This document shows positions 41,033-51,753 of a DNA stretch of 64,000 bases, piece after piece. The position numbers were made by a program, and so were the translations under genes. The first letter of the stretch is position 1, and each line of letters opens with the position of its first letter. Source of the stretch: an uncultured Tateyamaria sp. (GTDB lineage: Bacteria; Pseudomonadota; Alphaproteobacteria; Rhodobacterales; Rhodobacteraceae); NCBI RefSeq assembly GCF_947503415.1, contig NZ_CANNDS010000002.1, forward strand, positions 62,001 through 126,000, given 5' to 3'. The notes below the pieces were generated by a model that saw only the letters and a program-made list of their open reading frames with translations, did no database searches and was not told where the DNA came from.

Positions 41033-42126
41033 TCCTCCATATGTATTTCGCGCGCCGGTTTGCGCTCGCGATCCTGTCAATCGCGGCGATCCTGGCGGCT
41101 CTGGTCATGCTGGTGGATCTCATCGATCAGACCCGAAAGTTCGCCGATTATGGTGTCGGGTTCGGGCAGCGCGTTGTTCTGACCCTTTTGAATGTTCCCG
41201 AAACGCTGAACCAGATCCTGCCATTGATCATGATCCTCGGCACAGTCGCACTTTTTGTGTCGCTTGCACGGTCCTCTGAACTGGTCGTCACGCGGGCCGC
41301 CGGACGATCTGCCATTCGTGCGCTGGTGGGGCCTGTCGTGGTGTCGCTGGTCTTGGGTGTTCTTGCGACCACCACCCTTGGGCCCATCGTGGCCGCGACA
41401 TCCAAGCAATACGCAACACTGGCCGAGACCTACCGCTCCGGTGGCGTATCAGCGGTGTCCATTTCCGAAGAAGGGCTGTGGCTTCGTCAGGGAGGTGAGA
41501 CCGGGCAAACGGTGATCCGGGCGACGCGTTCCAACGCGGACGCTTCGGTTCTTTATGGCGTCACCTTTATTGCCTACGCACCAAATGGCGGCCCGGTGCG
41601 CCGGATCGAAGCAGCCAGTGCCGCCTTGCAGGACGGTGCCTGGTCCCTGCGCAACGCCAAGGCGTGGCCGTTGACCACCGGACTGAACCCTGAGGCCAAT
41701 TCCGTGCAACATGACGTGCTGGAGATCCCCTCCACCCTCACGCTCGACGGGATACGAGAGCGTCTGGGTACACCCGCCGGTGTGTCGATCTGGGACATGC
41801 CAGAATTTATCACGCAGTTGGAGCAGGCCGGTTTTTCGGCCCGCAAGCATGTGGTGTGGCTGCAATCGGAATTGGCACGCCCGATCTTTCTGATGGGGAT
41901 GGTTCTTGTTGCCGCCGCCTTTACGATGCGGCATACCAGATTTGGGGGAACCGGCACGGCGGTGCTGGCGGCAGTGTTGCTGGGGTTTGGGTTGTATTTC
42001 ATCCGTAGCTTTGCACAGATATTGGGCGAGAACGGCCAGATTCCGGTGCTGCTTGCCGCGTGGGCGCCTCCGGTTGCATCCATTCTCTTGGCACTTGGAC
42101 TTTTGTTGCAGGCAGAAGATGGCTGA
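41029..42126 (+). CDS. lptG: LPS export ABC transporter permease LptG
   Basis: A 365-residue partner of LptF with the same fold: an N-terminal helix pair (MILHMYFARRFALAILSIAAILAALV), a periplasmic domain and C-terminal helices. The ATG at 41029 overlaps the lptF stop (ATGA); the open frame further upstream belongs to lptF's region. Confidence 0.95.
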   Translation: MILHMYFARRFALAILSIAAILAALVMLVDLIDQTRKFADYGVGFGQRVVLTLLNVPETLNQILPLIMILGTVALFVSLARSSELVVTRAAGRSAIRALVGPVVVSLVLGVLATTTLGPIVAATSKQYATLAETYRSGGVSAVSISEEGLWLRQGGETGQTVIRATRSNADASVLYGVTFIAYAPNGGPVRRIEAASAALQDGAWSLRNAKAWPLTTGLNPEANSVQHDVLEIPSTLTLDGIRERLGTPAGVSIWDMPEFITQLEQAGFSARKHVVWLQSELARPIFLMGMVLVAAAFTMRHTRFGGTGTAVLAAVLLGFGLYFIRSFAQILGENGQIPVLLAAWAPPVASILLALGLLLQAEDG

Positions 42127-44311
42127 CATGCGACTGGTCCTGCGACACCTACTTTTTATTGCCTGCGCGATTGTATGGACGGGATATGCCCATGCGCAGG
42201 CGCAACCCGATGTACCGCCAGATGAACCAGCCCCCGCAGTTTTGGTTGCAGACGATATCGAGGTGACGCGCGACCGCCGTTTGGTGGCACGCGGCAACGT
42301 TGAAGCGTTTCAAGGCACGACGCGGCTAAGCGCGCAGGCCATCGAGTACAATCCAGACACCGGTGCCCTGACGATCACCGGTCCCATTGTGCTCGATGAC
42401 GGTGCAGGCATCGTCATTCTGGCCAGCCAGGCCGAACTGAGCCAAGACCTTCAGGACGGCCTGCTGACCGGTGCCCGTTTGGTGCTGAACGATCAGTTGC
42501 AACTGGCATCTGTGCAGATGAACCGCGTTGGGGGGCGTTACACCCAGCTTTACAAAACAGCCGTCACCTCGTGCCGCATATGCGAAAACGACCCGAGCCC
42601 GCCGCTCTGGCAGATTCGCGCCAAGCGCGTCGTGCACGATCGCGAAGCGCGACAGCTTTACTTTGACGGCGCACAGCTGCGCATTCGAAACACTCCGATC
42701 CTTTATCTGCCCCGGCTTCGCCTTCCTGATCCGACACTCGACCGTGCCACTGGGTTTCTCATTCCTGAAATCCGGTCGAACTCGCGTTTGGGCACCGGCT
42801 TGCGCGTGCCGTATTTCATCAAGATCGGCGACCACCGGGACCTGACGTTGACCCCCTACGTAACGGGTGACACACGGACATTGGAGTTCAGGTATCGCCA
42901 GGCCTTCAAACGGGGACGGATCATCATACAGGGCGCTTATTCCGATGATGACCTGCAACCGGATGACACCCGCGGCTACCTTTTTGCCGCTGGGGAGTTC
43001 GCACTGAACCGTGGTTTTGTACTCGAATTTGATCTCGAGTCGGTTTCGGACGATGCATATTTGAATGATTACGGCTTCTTCGGCAAAGACCGCCTGGACA
43101 GTACAATCCAGTTAAGCCGCACGCGCCGGGACGAATTCATTCGGTTGTCGTACATCAACTTCAAATCGCTGCGGGATGATGAAGACGATGACCTTTTGCC
43201 ATCGGACGTTGTCGATGCCCTGTACGAACGGCGATTCCACCCCAGCGTGATTGGTGGCGAAATCCGCTTGTCCGCTGAAGCACATGCTCATGAACGCCAA
43301 TCGAACGTGAACTTTGACGCCGATGGCGACGGGGTTGTGGATGGGCGCGACGTCCTGCGTTTCAATGTGGAGGCGGGATGGCTGCGAACCTTCCAATTCG
43401 GCGGGCTGCAGATGCAGACTGAGCTGGGCATCGCAGGCGATGTCATCCGTGTCAGCGATGATGCGACATTTGACGACGGTGACAGCGGGCTTGCACCGAA
43501 GGCCGGGATCACCTTGCGCTATCCGTTGGTCAAGCGCGGCGACAACGGCGTTCGGCAATTCATTGAGCCGATAGCGCAATTCGCGTGGACGGGCGGCGAT
43601 GGTCTGGATGTACCGAATGACGAGAGCACGCGCGTCGAATTTGACGAAGGCAATTTGCTGTCGCTCAGCCGTTTTCCAGCCCCGGACCGACGCGAACGCG
43701 GCTGGGCGTTTGCATATGGTGGCACGTGGGCGCGGCTTGATCCCGATGGATGGTCAGCCAGCCTGACCGTGGCGCAGGTTTTGCGACAGGACGCGCAACC
43801 GGACTTCAATGACACCTCCGGTCTGTCGGGCACGGCGTCGGACTTCCTTCTCGCAGGGCAACTGGAATTTGACGGCGGCCTTGCCGTATCCGGACGCACC
43901 CTGTTCAACGACAGCTTTGACGTTTCGAAAGCCGAAGTGCGCGGAGACTGGAGCAATGCAAGCCTGGACATCAGCGGCAGCTATATCTGGATCTCCGAAG
44001 ATCCGGCCATCGAATTGCCGTCGCCTATTGGTGAGTTCACCTTTGACGGCAGCTACAAGATCGACCGGTTCTGGACAGCCAGCGCAAACTGGCGCTACGA
44101 CCTTGAAGAAGGGCGCGCAGCAACAGCGGGCGCCGGGATTGCATATAGCAACGAGTGCGTGCGCGTGGGTCTGTCGGTCAATCGCAGCTTCGCGGACTCG
44201 ACAACACTTGAGCCCTCCACCAGTCTGGGGTTAACAGTGTCCTTGCGCGGGTTTTCGGTGAATACCGGCGACCGGGTGGAAACACGATCATGCGGAAAGC
44301 AGGCGAAATGA
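42119..44311 (+). CDS. lptD: LPS assembly outer membrane protein LptD
   Basis: A 730-residue outer-membrane protein that inserts LPS in the outer leaflet. A signal peptide (about 1-27), an OstA/LptA-like jellyroll domain (VLVADDIEVTRDRRLVARGNVEAFQG) and a long beta-barrel rich in aromatic strands are visible. Cysteines at SCRICEND suggest periplasmic disulfides as in the family. It overlaps lptG by 8 bases. Start 42119 or 42128. Confidence 0.94.
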   Translation: MADMRLVLRHLLFIACAIVWTGYAHAQAQPDVPPDEPAPAVLVADDIEVTRDRRLVARGNVEAFQGTTRLSAQAIEYNPDTGALTITGPIVLDDGAGIVILASQAELSQDLQDGLLTGARLVLNDQLQLASVQMNRVGGRYTQLYKTAVTSCRICENDPSPPLWQIRAKRVVHDREARQLYFDGAQLRIRNTPILYLPRLRLPDPTLDRATGFLIPEIRSNSRLGTGLRVPYFIKIGDHRDLTLTPYVTGDTRTLEFRYRQAFKRGRIIIQGAYSDDDLQPDDTRGYLFAAGEFALNRGFVLEFDLESVSDDAYLNDYGFFGKDRLDSTIQLSRTRRDEFIRLSYINFKSLRDDEDDDLLPSDVVDALYERRFHPSVIGGEIRLSAEAHAHERQSNVNFDADGDGVVDGRDVLRFNVEAGWLRTFQFGGLQMQTELGIAGDVIRVSDDATFDDGDSGLAPKAGITLRYPLVKRGDNGVRQFIEPIAQFAWTGGDGLDVPNDESTRVEFDEGNLLSLSRFPAPDRRERGWAFAYGGTWARLDPDGWSASLTVAQVLRQDAQPDFNDTSGLSGTASDFLLAGQLEFDGGLAVSGRTLFNDSFDVSKAEVRGDWSNASLDISGSYIWISEDPAIELPSPIGEFTFDGSYKIDRFWTASANWRYDLEEGRAATAGAGIAYSNECVRVGLSVNRSFADSTTLEPSTSLGLTVSLRGFSVNTGDRVETRSCGKQAK

Positions 44312-45537
44312 GCGGTACGACATTCAGAAAAACCATGATCGCAGCATGCGCGTTGGCGCTGTGCTCGTTTCAGGTTTCGGCACAGGATCTTTTTGCTCCC
44401 GTTGCGCAAGTTGACCAGCGCATCATCACTGAATTCGAAGTGCAACAGCGGCAGCGCTTTTTGCGTGTGCTCGGTGCCAGCGGCTCAAGCCGGAGCGAGG
44501 TGATAGAGGAATTGATCCGCGACCGCTTGCGTGAAGATGAAACGCGACAGTCGGGCATCGTACTTGGCCCCGATGAACTGGCGCAGGGTCTCAGTGACTT
44601 TGCGGCCCGCGCGCAATTGTCGACCGAAGAGTTCGTCGAAGGGTTGGCAAGCGAAGGCATCGCGGAAGAGACCTTCCGAGATTTCGTAAATGTCTCGATT
44701 GTTTGGCGCGACTACATCCGTGCCCGTTTCGGCAACCGCGTCCGCGTCGATGATCGCGAAGTGGACCGCGCAGTGGATTCCGCCCGTGGCAACTCGGGCA
44801 TCGAAGTGCTTGTGTCCGAGATTATCATCCCTGCCCCACCCCCTCGGGCCGAGCAGGTACTTGAGCAAGCAGAAGCGATTTCACAAGCCACAACAGAAGC
44901 CGAGTTTTCGGATTTCGCGCGCCGTTTTTCGGCCACCGCATCTCGTGGTGCCGGTGGTCGGCTGCCGTGGACCCCGATCAGCGAATTGCCCCCGGTCCTG
45001 CGCCCTCTTTTGCTGGCGCTTGGCCCGGGTCAGGTAACTGCACCATTGCAGATCCCGAATGCGGTTGCCCTGTTCCAGCTGCGCGACATTCGCGAGACGG
45101 CCGCGCCGCAGCGCAGTTTTTCCGCTATTGAATACGCGGCCTACTACATTGATGGCGGGCGCACCCCCGAAGCGCTGGCACGTGCACGCGCCATCTCGGC
45201 CCGTGTTGACCGCTGCGACGACCTGTTCGGAATTGCAAAGGGTCAGCCCGACAATGTTCTGGACCGTGGCAGCCTGCCGCCAGAGGAAATTCCCGACGAC
45301 ATTGCCATCGAATTGGCAAAACTGGATCCGGGTGAGGTGTCGACCGCGCTGACCCGTGCAGGCGGCAACACATTGGTGCTTTTGATGCTGTGTGGCAGAA
45401 CGCCAGCGCTTGAGGAAGATCAGGTCATCGACCGGGACGCCATCGCCACCCAGCTGCGCAACCAGCGTCTGAACGCATTCTCCGAAACACTGCTGGCGGA
45501 TCTGCGCGCGGAAGCTGACGTGCGCATTTTCGAATGA
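44308..45537 (+). CDS. surA: Periplasmic chaperone/PPIase SurA-like
   Basis: A 409-residue periplasmic chaperone that escorts outer-membrane proteins. Signal peptide (about 1-25), a SurA N-terminal domain (VAQVDQRIITEFEVQQRQRFL) and one parvulin-type PPIase domain (VSEIIIPAP... GGRLPWTPISELPP... APLQIP) are visible. The ATG at 44308 overlaps the lptD stop (ATGA). Its position next to lptD fits a role in LptD assembly. Confidence 0.93.
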   Translation: MSGTTFRKTMIAACALALCSFQVSAQDLFAPVAQVDQRIITEFEVQQRQRFLRVLGASGSSRSEVIEELIRDRLREDETRQSGIVLGPDELAQGLSDFAARAQLSTEEFVEGLASEGIAEETFRDFVNVSIVWRDYIRARFGNRVRVDDREVDRAVDSARGNSGIEVLVSEIIIPAPPPRAEQVLEQAEAISQATTEAEFSDFARRFSATASRGAGGRLPWTPISELPPVLRPLLLALGPGQVTAPLQIPNAVALFQLRDIRETAAPQRSFSAIEYAAYYIDGGRTPEALARARAISARVDRCDDLFGIAKGQPDNVLDRGSLPPEEIPDDIAIELAKLDPGEVSTALTRAGGNTLVLLMLCGRTPALEEDQVIDRDAIATQLRNQRLNAFSETLLADLRAEADVRIFE

Positions 45538-46496
45538 CCGCAGCCCCCGTCGCCATATCATGTGGCGAACCTGCGGGCATAGGCCCGGAAATCGCTGCAA
45601 AGGCGTGGGACGCGTTGCGGCACGACGTGCCCATGATCTGGATCGGTGACCCGAAGCATCTTCCGGATGGCACTTCGTGGACCGAGGTTGAACACTGTGC
45701 CGATGCTATCGGTGCCGATGCTCTGCCAGTGTTGCGCCACGATTTCCCGGCGCCGGTCACAGCAGGAAAACCTGTCCCGGAAAATGCACAAGGCGTGATC
45801 GATGTCATCGCGCGCGGCGTAGAACTCGTAAGCACGGGCGCGGCATCGGCGCTCTGCACGGCCCCCATCCACAAGAAAGTGCTTATGGATGGAGCGGATT
45901 TTGCTTATCCCGGCCATACCGAATACCTCGCAGCGCTGACCAAAGCGACCCGTGCCGTGATGATGCTTGCGTCAGAGAACTTGCGGGTCGTGCCAACAAC
46001 AATCCATATCGCGCTGGAAGACGTCTCTACGACGCTCACCCCTGACCTACTGCGCGAGACCATCGAGATTACTGCAGACGGATTACGCGACCAGTTTCAT
46101 CTGTCCGCCCCCCGCATTGCCGTCGCTGGTTTGAACCCCCATGCGGGCGAAGGGGGCGCCATGGGGAAACAAGAGACAGAATGGATTGCCGATCTTGTCG
46201 CTGACATGGCGGCACAAGGTCTGGACGTCACCGGCCCATGGCCTGCGGACACGATGTTCCACGCCGCCGCTCGCAGCCGATACGATGCCGCGGTGTGCAT
46301 GTATCACGACCAGGCGCTGATCCCGATCAAAACCCTCGACTTTGACAGGGGCGTGAACGTGACCCTGGGATTACCGATCATCCGCACATCGCCGGACCAT
46401 GGCACAGCCTTTGACATTGCGGGACGTGGCATTGCCAACCCGACCAGTATGATCGAAGCCATCAGGCTGGCGCACAAGATGGCAACGCAGACATGA
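45534..46496 (+). CDS. pdxA: 4-hydroxythreonine-4-phosphate dehydrogenase
   Basis: A 320-residue enzyme of pyridoxal phosphate synthesis. Metal/substrate segments are GHTEYLA (His), [14 protein letters not shown] and [23 protein letters not shown] is the family start. It overlaps surA by 4 bases and rsmA by 4 bases. Confidence 0.97.
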   Translation: MTAAPVAISCGEPAGIGPEIAAKAWDALRHDVPMIWIGDPKHLPDGTSWTEVEHCADAIGADALPVLRHDFPAPVTAGKPVPENAQGVIDVIARGVELVSTGAASALCTAPIHKKVLMDGADFAYPGHTEYLAALTKATRAVMMLASENLRVVPTTIHIALEDVSTTLTPDLLRETIEITADGLRDQFHLSAPRIAVAGLNPHAGEGGAMGKQETEWIADLVADMAAQGLDVTGPWPADTMFHAAARSRYDAAVCMYHDQALIPIKTLDFDRGVNVTLGLPIIRTSPDHGTAFDIAGRGIANPTSMIEAIRLAHKMATQT

Positions 46497-47335
46497 GTGC
46501 CATCGACGATCTGCCGCCTCTGCGTGCCGTCATTGCGGCGCACGGGCTGAGTGCACGCAAATCGCTTGGCCAGAACTTTCTGTTGGACCTGAACCTGACA
46601 GCCAAGATCGCACGGCAAGCAGGCAACCTGAGCGATACGGACGTGCTGGAGATTGGCCCCGGCCCCGGCGGTCTGACACGCGGCCTCTTGTCCGAAGGTG
46701 CACGCAAGGTGCTTGCCATCGAAAAAGACGCGCGCTGCTTGCCCGCACTGGCAGAGATCGCGGACCGCTATCCGGGTCAGTTGCAGGTCATCGAGGGGGA
46801 CGCGCTTGATATCGACCCGCTGGAACACCTCACACCGCCGATCCGGGTGGCAGCGAACCTGCCCTACAATGTCGGAACCGAATTGCTGGTGCGCTGGCTG
46901 ACACCGCCCACATGGCCACCCTTCTGGCAATCCCTGACGCTGATGTTCCAACGCGAAGTGGCAGAACGCATCGTGGCGCAGCCGGGCTCCAAGGCGTATG
47001 GCCGCCTCGCCGTGCTGTCTCAATGGCGTACAGATGCGCGGATTGTTCTGTCCTTGCCGCCAGACGCGTTCACGCCGCCGCCAAAGGTATCAAGCGCGGT
47101 TGTGCATCTGACAGCACTTCCCGCACCAAAGTTTGACGCTGACCCGGCTGTGCTCAGCCGTGTTGTTGCTGCCGCATTCAATCAGCGCCGCAAGATGCTG
47201 CGGGCGGCGCTCAAAGGCACGGCACCCGATATCGAAGACAGGTTGATCGCCGCGGGCATCAAACCCACGGACCGGGCCGAACAGGTTCCAATTGAAGCTT
47301 TCTGCGCCCTTGCACGTGAAGTCGCGAAGGGCTGA
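46493..47335 (+). CDS. rsmA: 16S rRNA dimethyladenosine transferase
   Basis: A 280-residue KsgA-type enzyme that dimethylates two adenines near the 16S 3' end. Motifs: [23 protein letters not shown] (SAM loop) and [11 protein letters not shown] (catalytic NLPY). Last gene of the lptF operon. Confidence 0.97.
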   Translation: MSAIDDLPPLRAVIAAHGLSARKSLGQNFLLDLNLTAKIARQAGNLSDTDVLEIGPGPGGLTRGLLSEGARKVLAIEKDARCLPALAEIADRYPGQLQVIEGDALDIDPLEHLTPPIRVAANLPYNVGTELLVRWLTPPTWPPFWQSLTLMFQREVAERIVAQPGSKAYGRLAVLSQWRTDARIVLSLPPDAFTPPPKVSSAVVHLTALPAPKFDADPAVLSRVVAAAFNQRRKMLRAALKGTAPDIEDRLIAAGIKPTDRAEQVPIEAFCALAREVAKG

Positions 47336-47338
47336 ACG

Positions 47339-47364
47339 AAAAAGGGCGCGCCATTGGCACGCCC
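47339..47364 (-). terminator. Rho-independent terminator of the DUF4167 gene
   Basis: On the minus strand, GGGCGTGCC and GGCGCGCCC form a 9-base stem with a 3-base loop and one mismatch, followed by TTTTT. It lies just after the DUF4167 stop and between it and the convergent rsmA stop. Confidence 0.82.
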
Positions 47365-47385
47365 GTTCGCAGCAATGCACTGATC

Positions 47386-47970
47386 TTATTCGGCAGCTTC
47401 CGGCGCAGACCCATCAGCATCCGGTTGCGGCGCATCGGCCTGTTCGGGTGCAGGCTCAGCCTTGGGTTTGCGCGACCGGCTGCGCGTGGATTTTGGTTTG
47501 GGCTTGGGCTGGCTCTCTGGTGTTTCCACCAGACCGCTGTCCCCATCCGCTTCCACCACGTCGGGCTGCGGGGCCTGAGCGGGATCAGCCGCAGTGCCGT
47601 CGTGCTCCTGCCGCGGCGAGCCTTCCTGTTCTTGCCGGGCCGCGCGTTCACGGTCGCGTTCAGCCTGACGTTCACGGTTCTGGCGGTCCTGTTCTTCCCG
47701 GCGCGCGTCGATCTCGCGCTGCGCCTCGCTCAGCATGCGCAGGTAATGTTCCGCGTGCTGCTGGAAGTTCTCGGTCGCGACGCGATCCCCGGCCAATTGC
47801 GCATCACGCGCCAACTGGTTGTATTTGTCTATGATTTGCTGCGGCGTACCGCGCACCTTGCCCTCTGGACCCGAACTGTCAAACACCCGGTTGACGACGT
47901 TACCGCCACCCCCACCGGAATTGCGGTTGCGGTTGTTCTTTGACCGGGACCGTGATCTCGAAGACTTCAT
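47386..47970 (-). CDS. DUF4167 domain protein
   Basis: A 194-residue protein. The N-terminal DUF4167 (about 8-85: RGTPQQIIDKYNQLARDAQLAGDRVATENFQQHAEHYLRML) is typical of alphaproteobacteria and follows a basic Arg/Ser/Asn-rich tract. The rest is a low-complexity charged and Pro-rich tail. It may bind RNA or nucleic acid, which is inference. It often lies beside prmC-prfA, as here. Confidence 0.92.
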   Translation of the reverse strand: MKSSRSRSRSKNNRNRNSGGGGGNVVNRVFDSSGPEGKVRGTPQQIIDKYNQLARDAQLAGDRVATENFQQHAEHYLRMLSEAQREIDARREEQDRQNRERQAERDRERAARQEQEGSPRQEHDGTAADPAQAPQPDVVEADGDSGLVETPESQPKPKPKSTRSRSRKPKAEPAPEQADAPQPDADGSAPEAAE

Positions 47971-48173
47971 GAATGTGTTCAGCTCTCTGGCATAATTCTT
48001 TTGGATCGCCCGTGCCGCATCATCTTGGTTGCGTGTCACAGTCTCTTGGCGATCTTGTGGATGGGACGCTGGCGCTTGGCCGGGGCCGCTACATCGGCGT
48101 CTGAGGAATGAATAAGCACGGACATGCCCCGACGACAAGGGTTAAAGGGGCATTTTCGGTATTTTTGATCAGA

Positions 48174-49010
48174 TCACGCCGGATTCCGCGCAAGAACCAC
48201 ACGGTCGCGGCCATCAAGGTCGGGCATGACGTCCACTGTGCCCCATCCCCGACGTTCAAAAATCGCACGAACATCTGGCCCTTGTTGTGAGCCAATCTCG
48301 CACAGGACCCGGCCCTCGGCTGTCAGGTAACTTCCGGCTTGATCCGCAATGATCCGGTAAGCTGACAGGCCATCCCCCTCGTCTGTCAGCGCCATGCGCG
48401 GTTCATGGTCACGCAGTTCAGGAGACACTTCCTCCATCTCGAAGGCCGACAGGTAAGGTGGGTTTGCGACAATCAGATCAAAACGACCTTCGGCTGGATC
48501 AAACCAGTCGCCTTGCAGGATTTGTGCGCGCGACGCGACCTTGTGCAACACGGCATTGGCCGAGGCTTGCAGGCATGCCGTCTCAGACAAATCGATGCCG
48601 ACACCCTTTGCATCGCTCCGTTCTGCCAGCAGCGTCACCAGCAGACAACCAGACCCGGTGCCAAGGTCAAGCAGGCGTTCGAAATCCTCGGACAGGGCGG
48701 CTTCGACCAGTGTTTCAGTCTCGGGTCGTGGATCCAGAACCTCCGCGCTGACCTTGAACCGCCGACCATAGAACTCCCGCTCTCCAATCAGGTGGCTGAC
48801 CGGCACGCGCACCGCGCGCAATGCGATCAAATGATCATAGCGGTCTGCGATATCCGGCGCGATGTCTTCGGGCGCAATCAGGGTGACCCGCGCCGCATCG
48901 ACCTGTGCAGCGTGCGCCAGCAAAATGCGCGCGTCCCGCGCCGGGTCCGGCACACCTGCAGCGCGCAGCCGCGCAGTGGCGGCAACCATGGCTTCAGCGG
49001 CGGTCGTCAT
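48174..49010 (-). CDS. prmC: Release factor glutamine methyltransferase
   Basis: A 278-residue SAM enzyme that methylates the glutamine of the GGQ motif in release factors. The SAM loop [12 protein letters not shown] and the catalytic NPPY (IVANPPYLS) are present. It overlaps the prfA stop by 4 bases (ATGA), so modifier and target are co-translated. Confidence 0.96.
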   Translation of the reverse strand: MTTAAEAMVAATARLRAAGVPDPARDARILLAHAAQVDAARVTLIAPEDIAPDIADRYDHLIALRAVRVPVSHLIGEREFYGRRFKVSAEVLDPRPETETLVEAALSEDFERLLDLGTGSGCLLVTLLAERSDAKGVGIDLSETACLQASANAVLHKVASRAQILQGDWFDPAEGRFDLIVANPPYLSAFEMEEVSPELRDHEPRMALTDEGDGLSAYRIIADQAGSYLTAEGRVLCEIGSQQGPDVRAIFERRGWGTVDVMPDLDGRDRVVLARNPA

Positions 49011-50056
49011 GTGCCCATTTCGGCCATCATCCGCGCCTGAGCATCTGCCGTCAGCGCATCAATGACCTCATCCAGGTCCCCCTGCATGACCTGATCCAGC
49101 TTGTAGAGCGTCAAGTTGATCCGGTGGTCAGTCATGCGACCTTGCGGGAAATTATAGGTGCGAATGCGCTCTGACCGGTCTCCGGACCCCACCTGTGCGG
49201 CGCGGTCGGCAGAGCGTTCGCTGTCCACGCGGTTACGCTCCTGATCATACAGCCGCGCGCGCAGGACCTGCATTGCGATCTCTCGGTTGCGATGCTGGGA
49301 TTTTTCAGAACTGGTGACAACGATCCCGGTCGGTAGGTGCGTGATGCGCACCGCACTGTCCGTTGTGTTCACGTGCTGCCCCCCTGCCCCGGAGGATCTC
49401 ATCGTATCGATACGAATATCATTGGGGGCAATGTCGATATCTACATCTTCGGCTTCCGGCAATACGGCCACAGTCGCGGCAGATGTATGGATGCGGCCAC
49501 CGGACTCCGTAGACGGCACCCGCTGCACACGGTGCACACCGCTTTCATACTTCATGCGCGCAAAGACATTGTCGCCCTTGATATGCGCAACCACCTCCTT
49601 GATGCCGCCCAGCTCGGTGGCTTGTTCCTCAATGATCTCGATCTTCCAACCACGGGCTTCTGCATAACGCTGGTACATGCGCAAAAGATCGCCAGCGAAC
49701 AGCGCGGCCTCATCCCCGCCGGTGCCCGGGCGTATTTCCAGCATCGCGGGCTTGGCATCAGCGGCATCCTTCGGCAACAGCGCCAACTGCAACGCGGCCT
49801 CTGCGTCTGGAAGTGCCGCCTTGAGCCGCGGCAATTCTTCTTCCGCCAGTTCCGCCATATCAGGGTCGGACAACATCGCTTCGGCCACTTCCATGTCGTT
49901 TACGATCTGCTGATATGCCGCGATTTGATCGACCACAGGCTTGAGGTCGGAATACTCCTTGGCAAGGGTCGCAATGTCGCCTGACCCGTCAGCCATCGCC
50001 GCCTCAAGATACTGAAAGCGCTGGGTGATCTGGATAAGGCGGTCTTGAGGGATCAT
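49007..50056 (-). CDS. prfA: Peptide chain release factor 1
   Basis: A 349-residue RF1 that ends translation at UAA and UAG. The GGQ motif ([20 protein letters not shown]) and the anticodon-like PxT region ([21 protein letters not shown]) are present. The ATG at 50056 is chosen; the TTG at 50074 is a less likely start. Cells with RF1 can stop at the amber codon in the element's split gene. Confidence 0.96.
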   Translation of the reverse strand: MIPQDRLIQITQRFQYLEAAMADGSGDIATLAKEYSDLKPVVDQIAAYQQIVNDMEVAEAMLSDPDMAELAEEELPRLKAALPDAEAALQLALLPKDAADAKPAMLEIRPGTGGDEAALFAGDLLRMYQRYAEARGWKIEIIEEQATELGGIKEVVAHIKGDNVFARMKYESGVHRVQRVPSTESGGRIHTSAATVAVLPEAEDVDIDIAPNDIRIDTMRSSGAGGQHVNTTDSAVRITHLPTGIVVTSSEKSQHRNREIAMQVLRARLYDQERNRVDSERSADRAAQVGSGDRSERIRTYNFPQGRMTDHRINLTLYKLDQVMQGDLDEVIDALTADAQARMMAEMGT

Positions 50057-50118
50057 AACGCGGGTTTGATCCAAGCCGGGTCTTTGGTCAAGGGGCGCTT
50101 CATGCTATATTCCCGACC

Positions 50119-50409
50119 ATGAAACGCATGATTATCCTTTCGCTGTTGGTGGCCAGCCCCGCGTTGGCCGATGTGACATCCCCATCCGGCAAAACGGTCG
50201 AGTGTTACTGTACGGACAAGGCCGGTGCACGGATCGAGCTTGGCCAGACGATCTGTTTGCAGGTCGACGGCCGTATGTTCATGGCGCAATGCCAGATGTC
50301 GTTGAACTCGCCCATGTGGCGCGAGGTCGAAGAAGGATGCCTTAGTTCATCCCTTCTGGGCGGCGACCAGCAACCGCTCCAATCGTTCGCGGTTGACGCC
50401 GAAATCTGA
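50119..50409 (+). CDS. Small secreted hypothetical protein
   Basis: A 96-residue protein with a signal peptide (about 1-17, ending ALA) and three mature cysteines (VECYCTDKAG, ICLQ, AQCQMS). No family recognised. Its 3' end overlaps the convergent DUF1499 gene by 63 bases. Confidence 0.7.
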   Translation: MKRMIILSLLVASPALADVTSPSGKTVECYCTDKAGARIELGQTICLQVDGRMFMAQCQMSLNSPMWREVEEGCLSSSLLGGDQQPLQSFAVDAEI

Positions 50410-50763
50410 CCGGCCAAAGCGCAGTCGGGCATACATTTTCAGCAGCCCGTCGCCATACTCAACCGTCGTGTAATCCGGAAAGCCAATCCACTTGGATCGG
50501 GTGATGTAGGTAATACGCCCCTCATCGACCGATCCCGCGATCACGTGTGTTCGGGGCAGATCACGTGCAGCGGCATCGACCCGCGCCAGTGCCGCACGTT
50601 CCACGTCGGCCACACGGATCGCGCCCCCGACCATGTTCTGGTTTTGCGTCTCGGCTATCGATACATGCCAGCGTTCCGGATCACTTGGGGCAAGCCGTAC
50701 GAAACCAAGTACACCAACTGCCACTACACAAATTAAAACAACGACGTACATGGCAAACTTCAT
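50347..50763 (-). CDS. DUF1499 domain protein
   Basis: A 138-residue protein with an N-terminal membrane anchor (about 4-24) and a DUF1499 domain (RITYITRSKWIGFPDYTTVEYGDGLLKMYARLRFGRSDFGVNRERLERLL). The role is unknown. Convergent overlap with the secreted protein gene is unusual. Confidence 0.88.
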   Translation of the reverse strand: MKFAMYVVVLICVVAVGVLGFVRLAPSDPERWHVSIAETQNQNMVGGAIRVADVERAALARVDAAARDLPRTHVIAGSVDEGRITYITRSKWIGFPDYTTVEYGDGLLKMYARLRFGRSDFGVNRERLERLLVAAQKG

Positions 50764-50805
50764 CCCGATCTCTTTGTCTGGTCGCGTGTTGACCCGCCAA
50801 TCGGA

Positions 50806-51753
50806 TCACCGATAGGCAACGCCCGGCAAAATGCACAGCAACTCATAGAGGATGTTTGCGCCCGTCAGTGCCGTGTTCCCCGATGTATCGTAGGGGGGCG
50901 AGACTTCAACCAGATCACAACCGATAACGTTCAGTCCCTTGAGAGCGCGGATCAACTGCATCGCTTGCGGCGTCGTCAACCCGCCGATCTCGGGCGTCCC
51001 CGTGCCCGGAGCATAAGCCGGATCCAGGCTGTCGATATCGTAGGTGATGTAGGTCGGCACATCGCCGATATCCCGCCGGATTTCAGCACCAAGCTGGCTG
51101 AGGTCCCGCCCCCAAAATTCAGACGCAAGGAATTGTTGAAAGCCCCAGCCTTGGGCTTCCGTGAAATCCTCGGCCGAATAGCCGGTGCCACGCAGCCCCA
51201 CTTGGTAGACCTTGGAAGGTTGGATCAGCCCCTCGTCATAGGCGCGACGAAAAACGGTCCCGTGGGTCTCTTTCTCTCCGAACATCTCTTCATTCACATC
51301 GGCATGTGCATCGACATGGACGAGGGCCACGGGTCCGTGTCGTTTCGCAATGGCGCGCAGAATCGGGAGCGTGATCGAATGATCGCCACCGATTGCCATA
51401 GGTACAGCGTCATATTCCAGGATCGTGTCGTAACTCTCTGCAATGATGCGCAAGCTGTCCGTCAGTGAAAACGTATTGATCGCCAGATCGCCAATATCAG
51501 CGACCTGCAAGCTGTCGAACGGAGCGGCCCCCGTCTGCAAGTTGTAAGGGCGGATCATCGCAGATTCGGCGCGCACCTGTTTGGGGCCGAACCGCGTGCC
51601 CGACCGCCACGATGTGCCAATGTCCATGGGCACGCCCATAACGGCCACATCCAGCTTTTGAAGCTCATTGGAGCAGGGCAGGCGCATAAAGGTGTTGGGA
51701 CCCGAGAACCGCGCCAGGTCGTTGCCGCTGAGCGGCTGGTTCTTAAGCGCCAC
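50806..51753 (-). CDS. speB: Agmatinase/ureohydrolase, paralog 1
   Basis: A 315-residue manganese ureohydrolase. Metal motifs GGDHSIT, VDAHADV and DIDSLDPAYAPGTGTPE hold the two-metal ligands. The GTG at 51753 has GGAGG 8 bases upstream and overlaps the previous gene's stop. Whether agmatine, guanidinobutyrate or another guanidino compound is the substrate is not decided. Confidence 0.92.
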   Translation of the reverse strand: MALKNQPLSGNDLARFSGPNTFMRLPCSNELQKLDVAVMGVPMDIGTSWRSGTRFGPKQVRAESAMIRPYNLQTGAAPFDSLQVADIGDLAINTFSLTDSLRIIAESYDTILEYDAVPMAIGGDHSITLPILRAIAKRHGPVALVHVDAHADVNEEMFGEKETHGTVFRRAYDEGLIQPSKVYQVGLRGTGYSAEDFTEAQGWGFQQFLASEFWGRDLSQLGAEIRRDIGDVPTYITYDIDSLDPAYAPGTGTPEIGGLTTPQAMQLIRALKGLNVIGCDLVEVSPPYDTSGNTALTGANILYELLCILPGVAYR

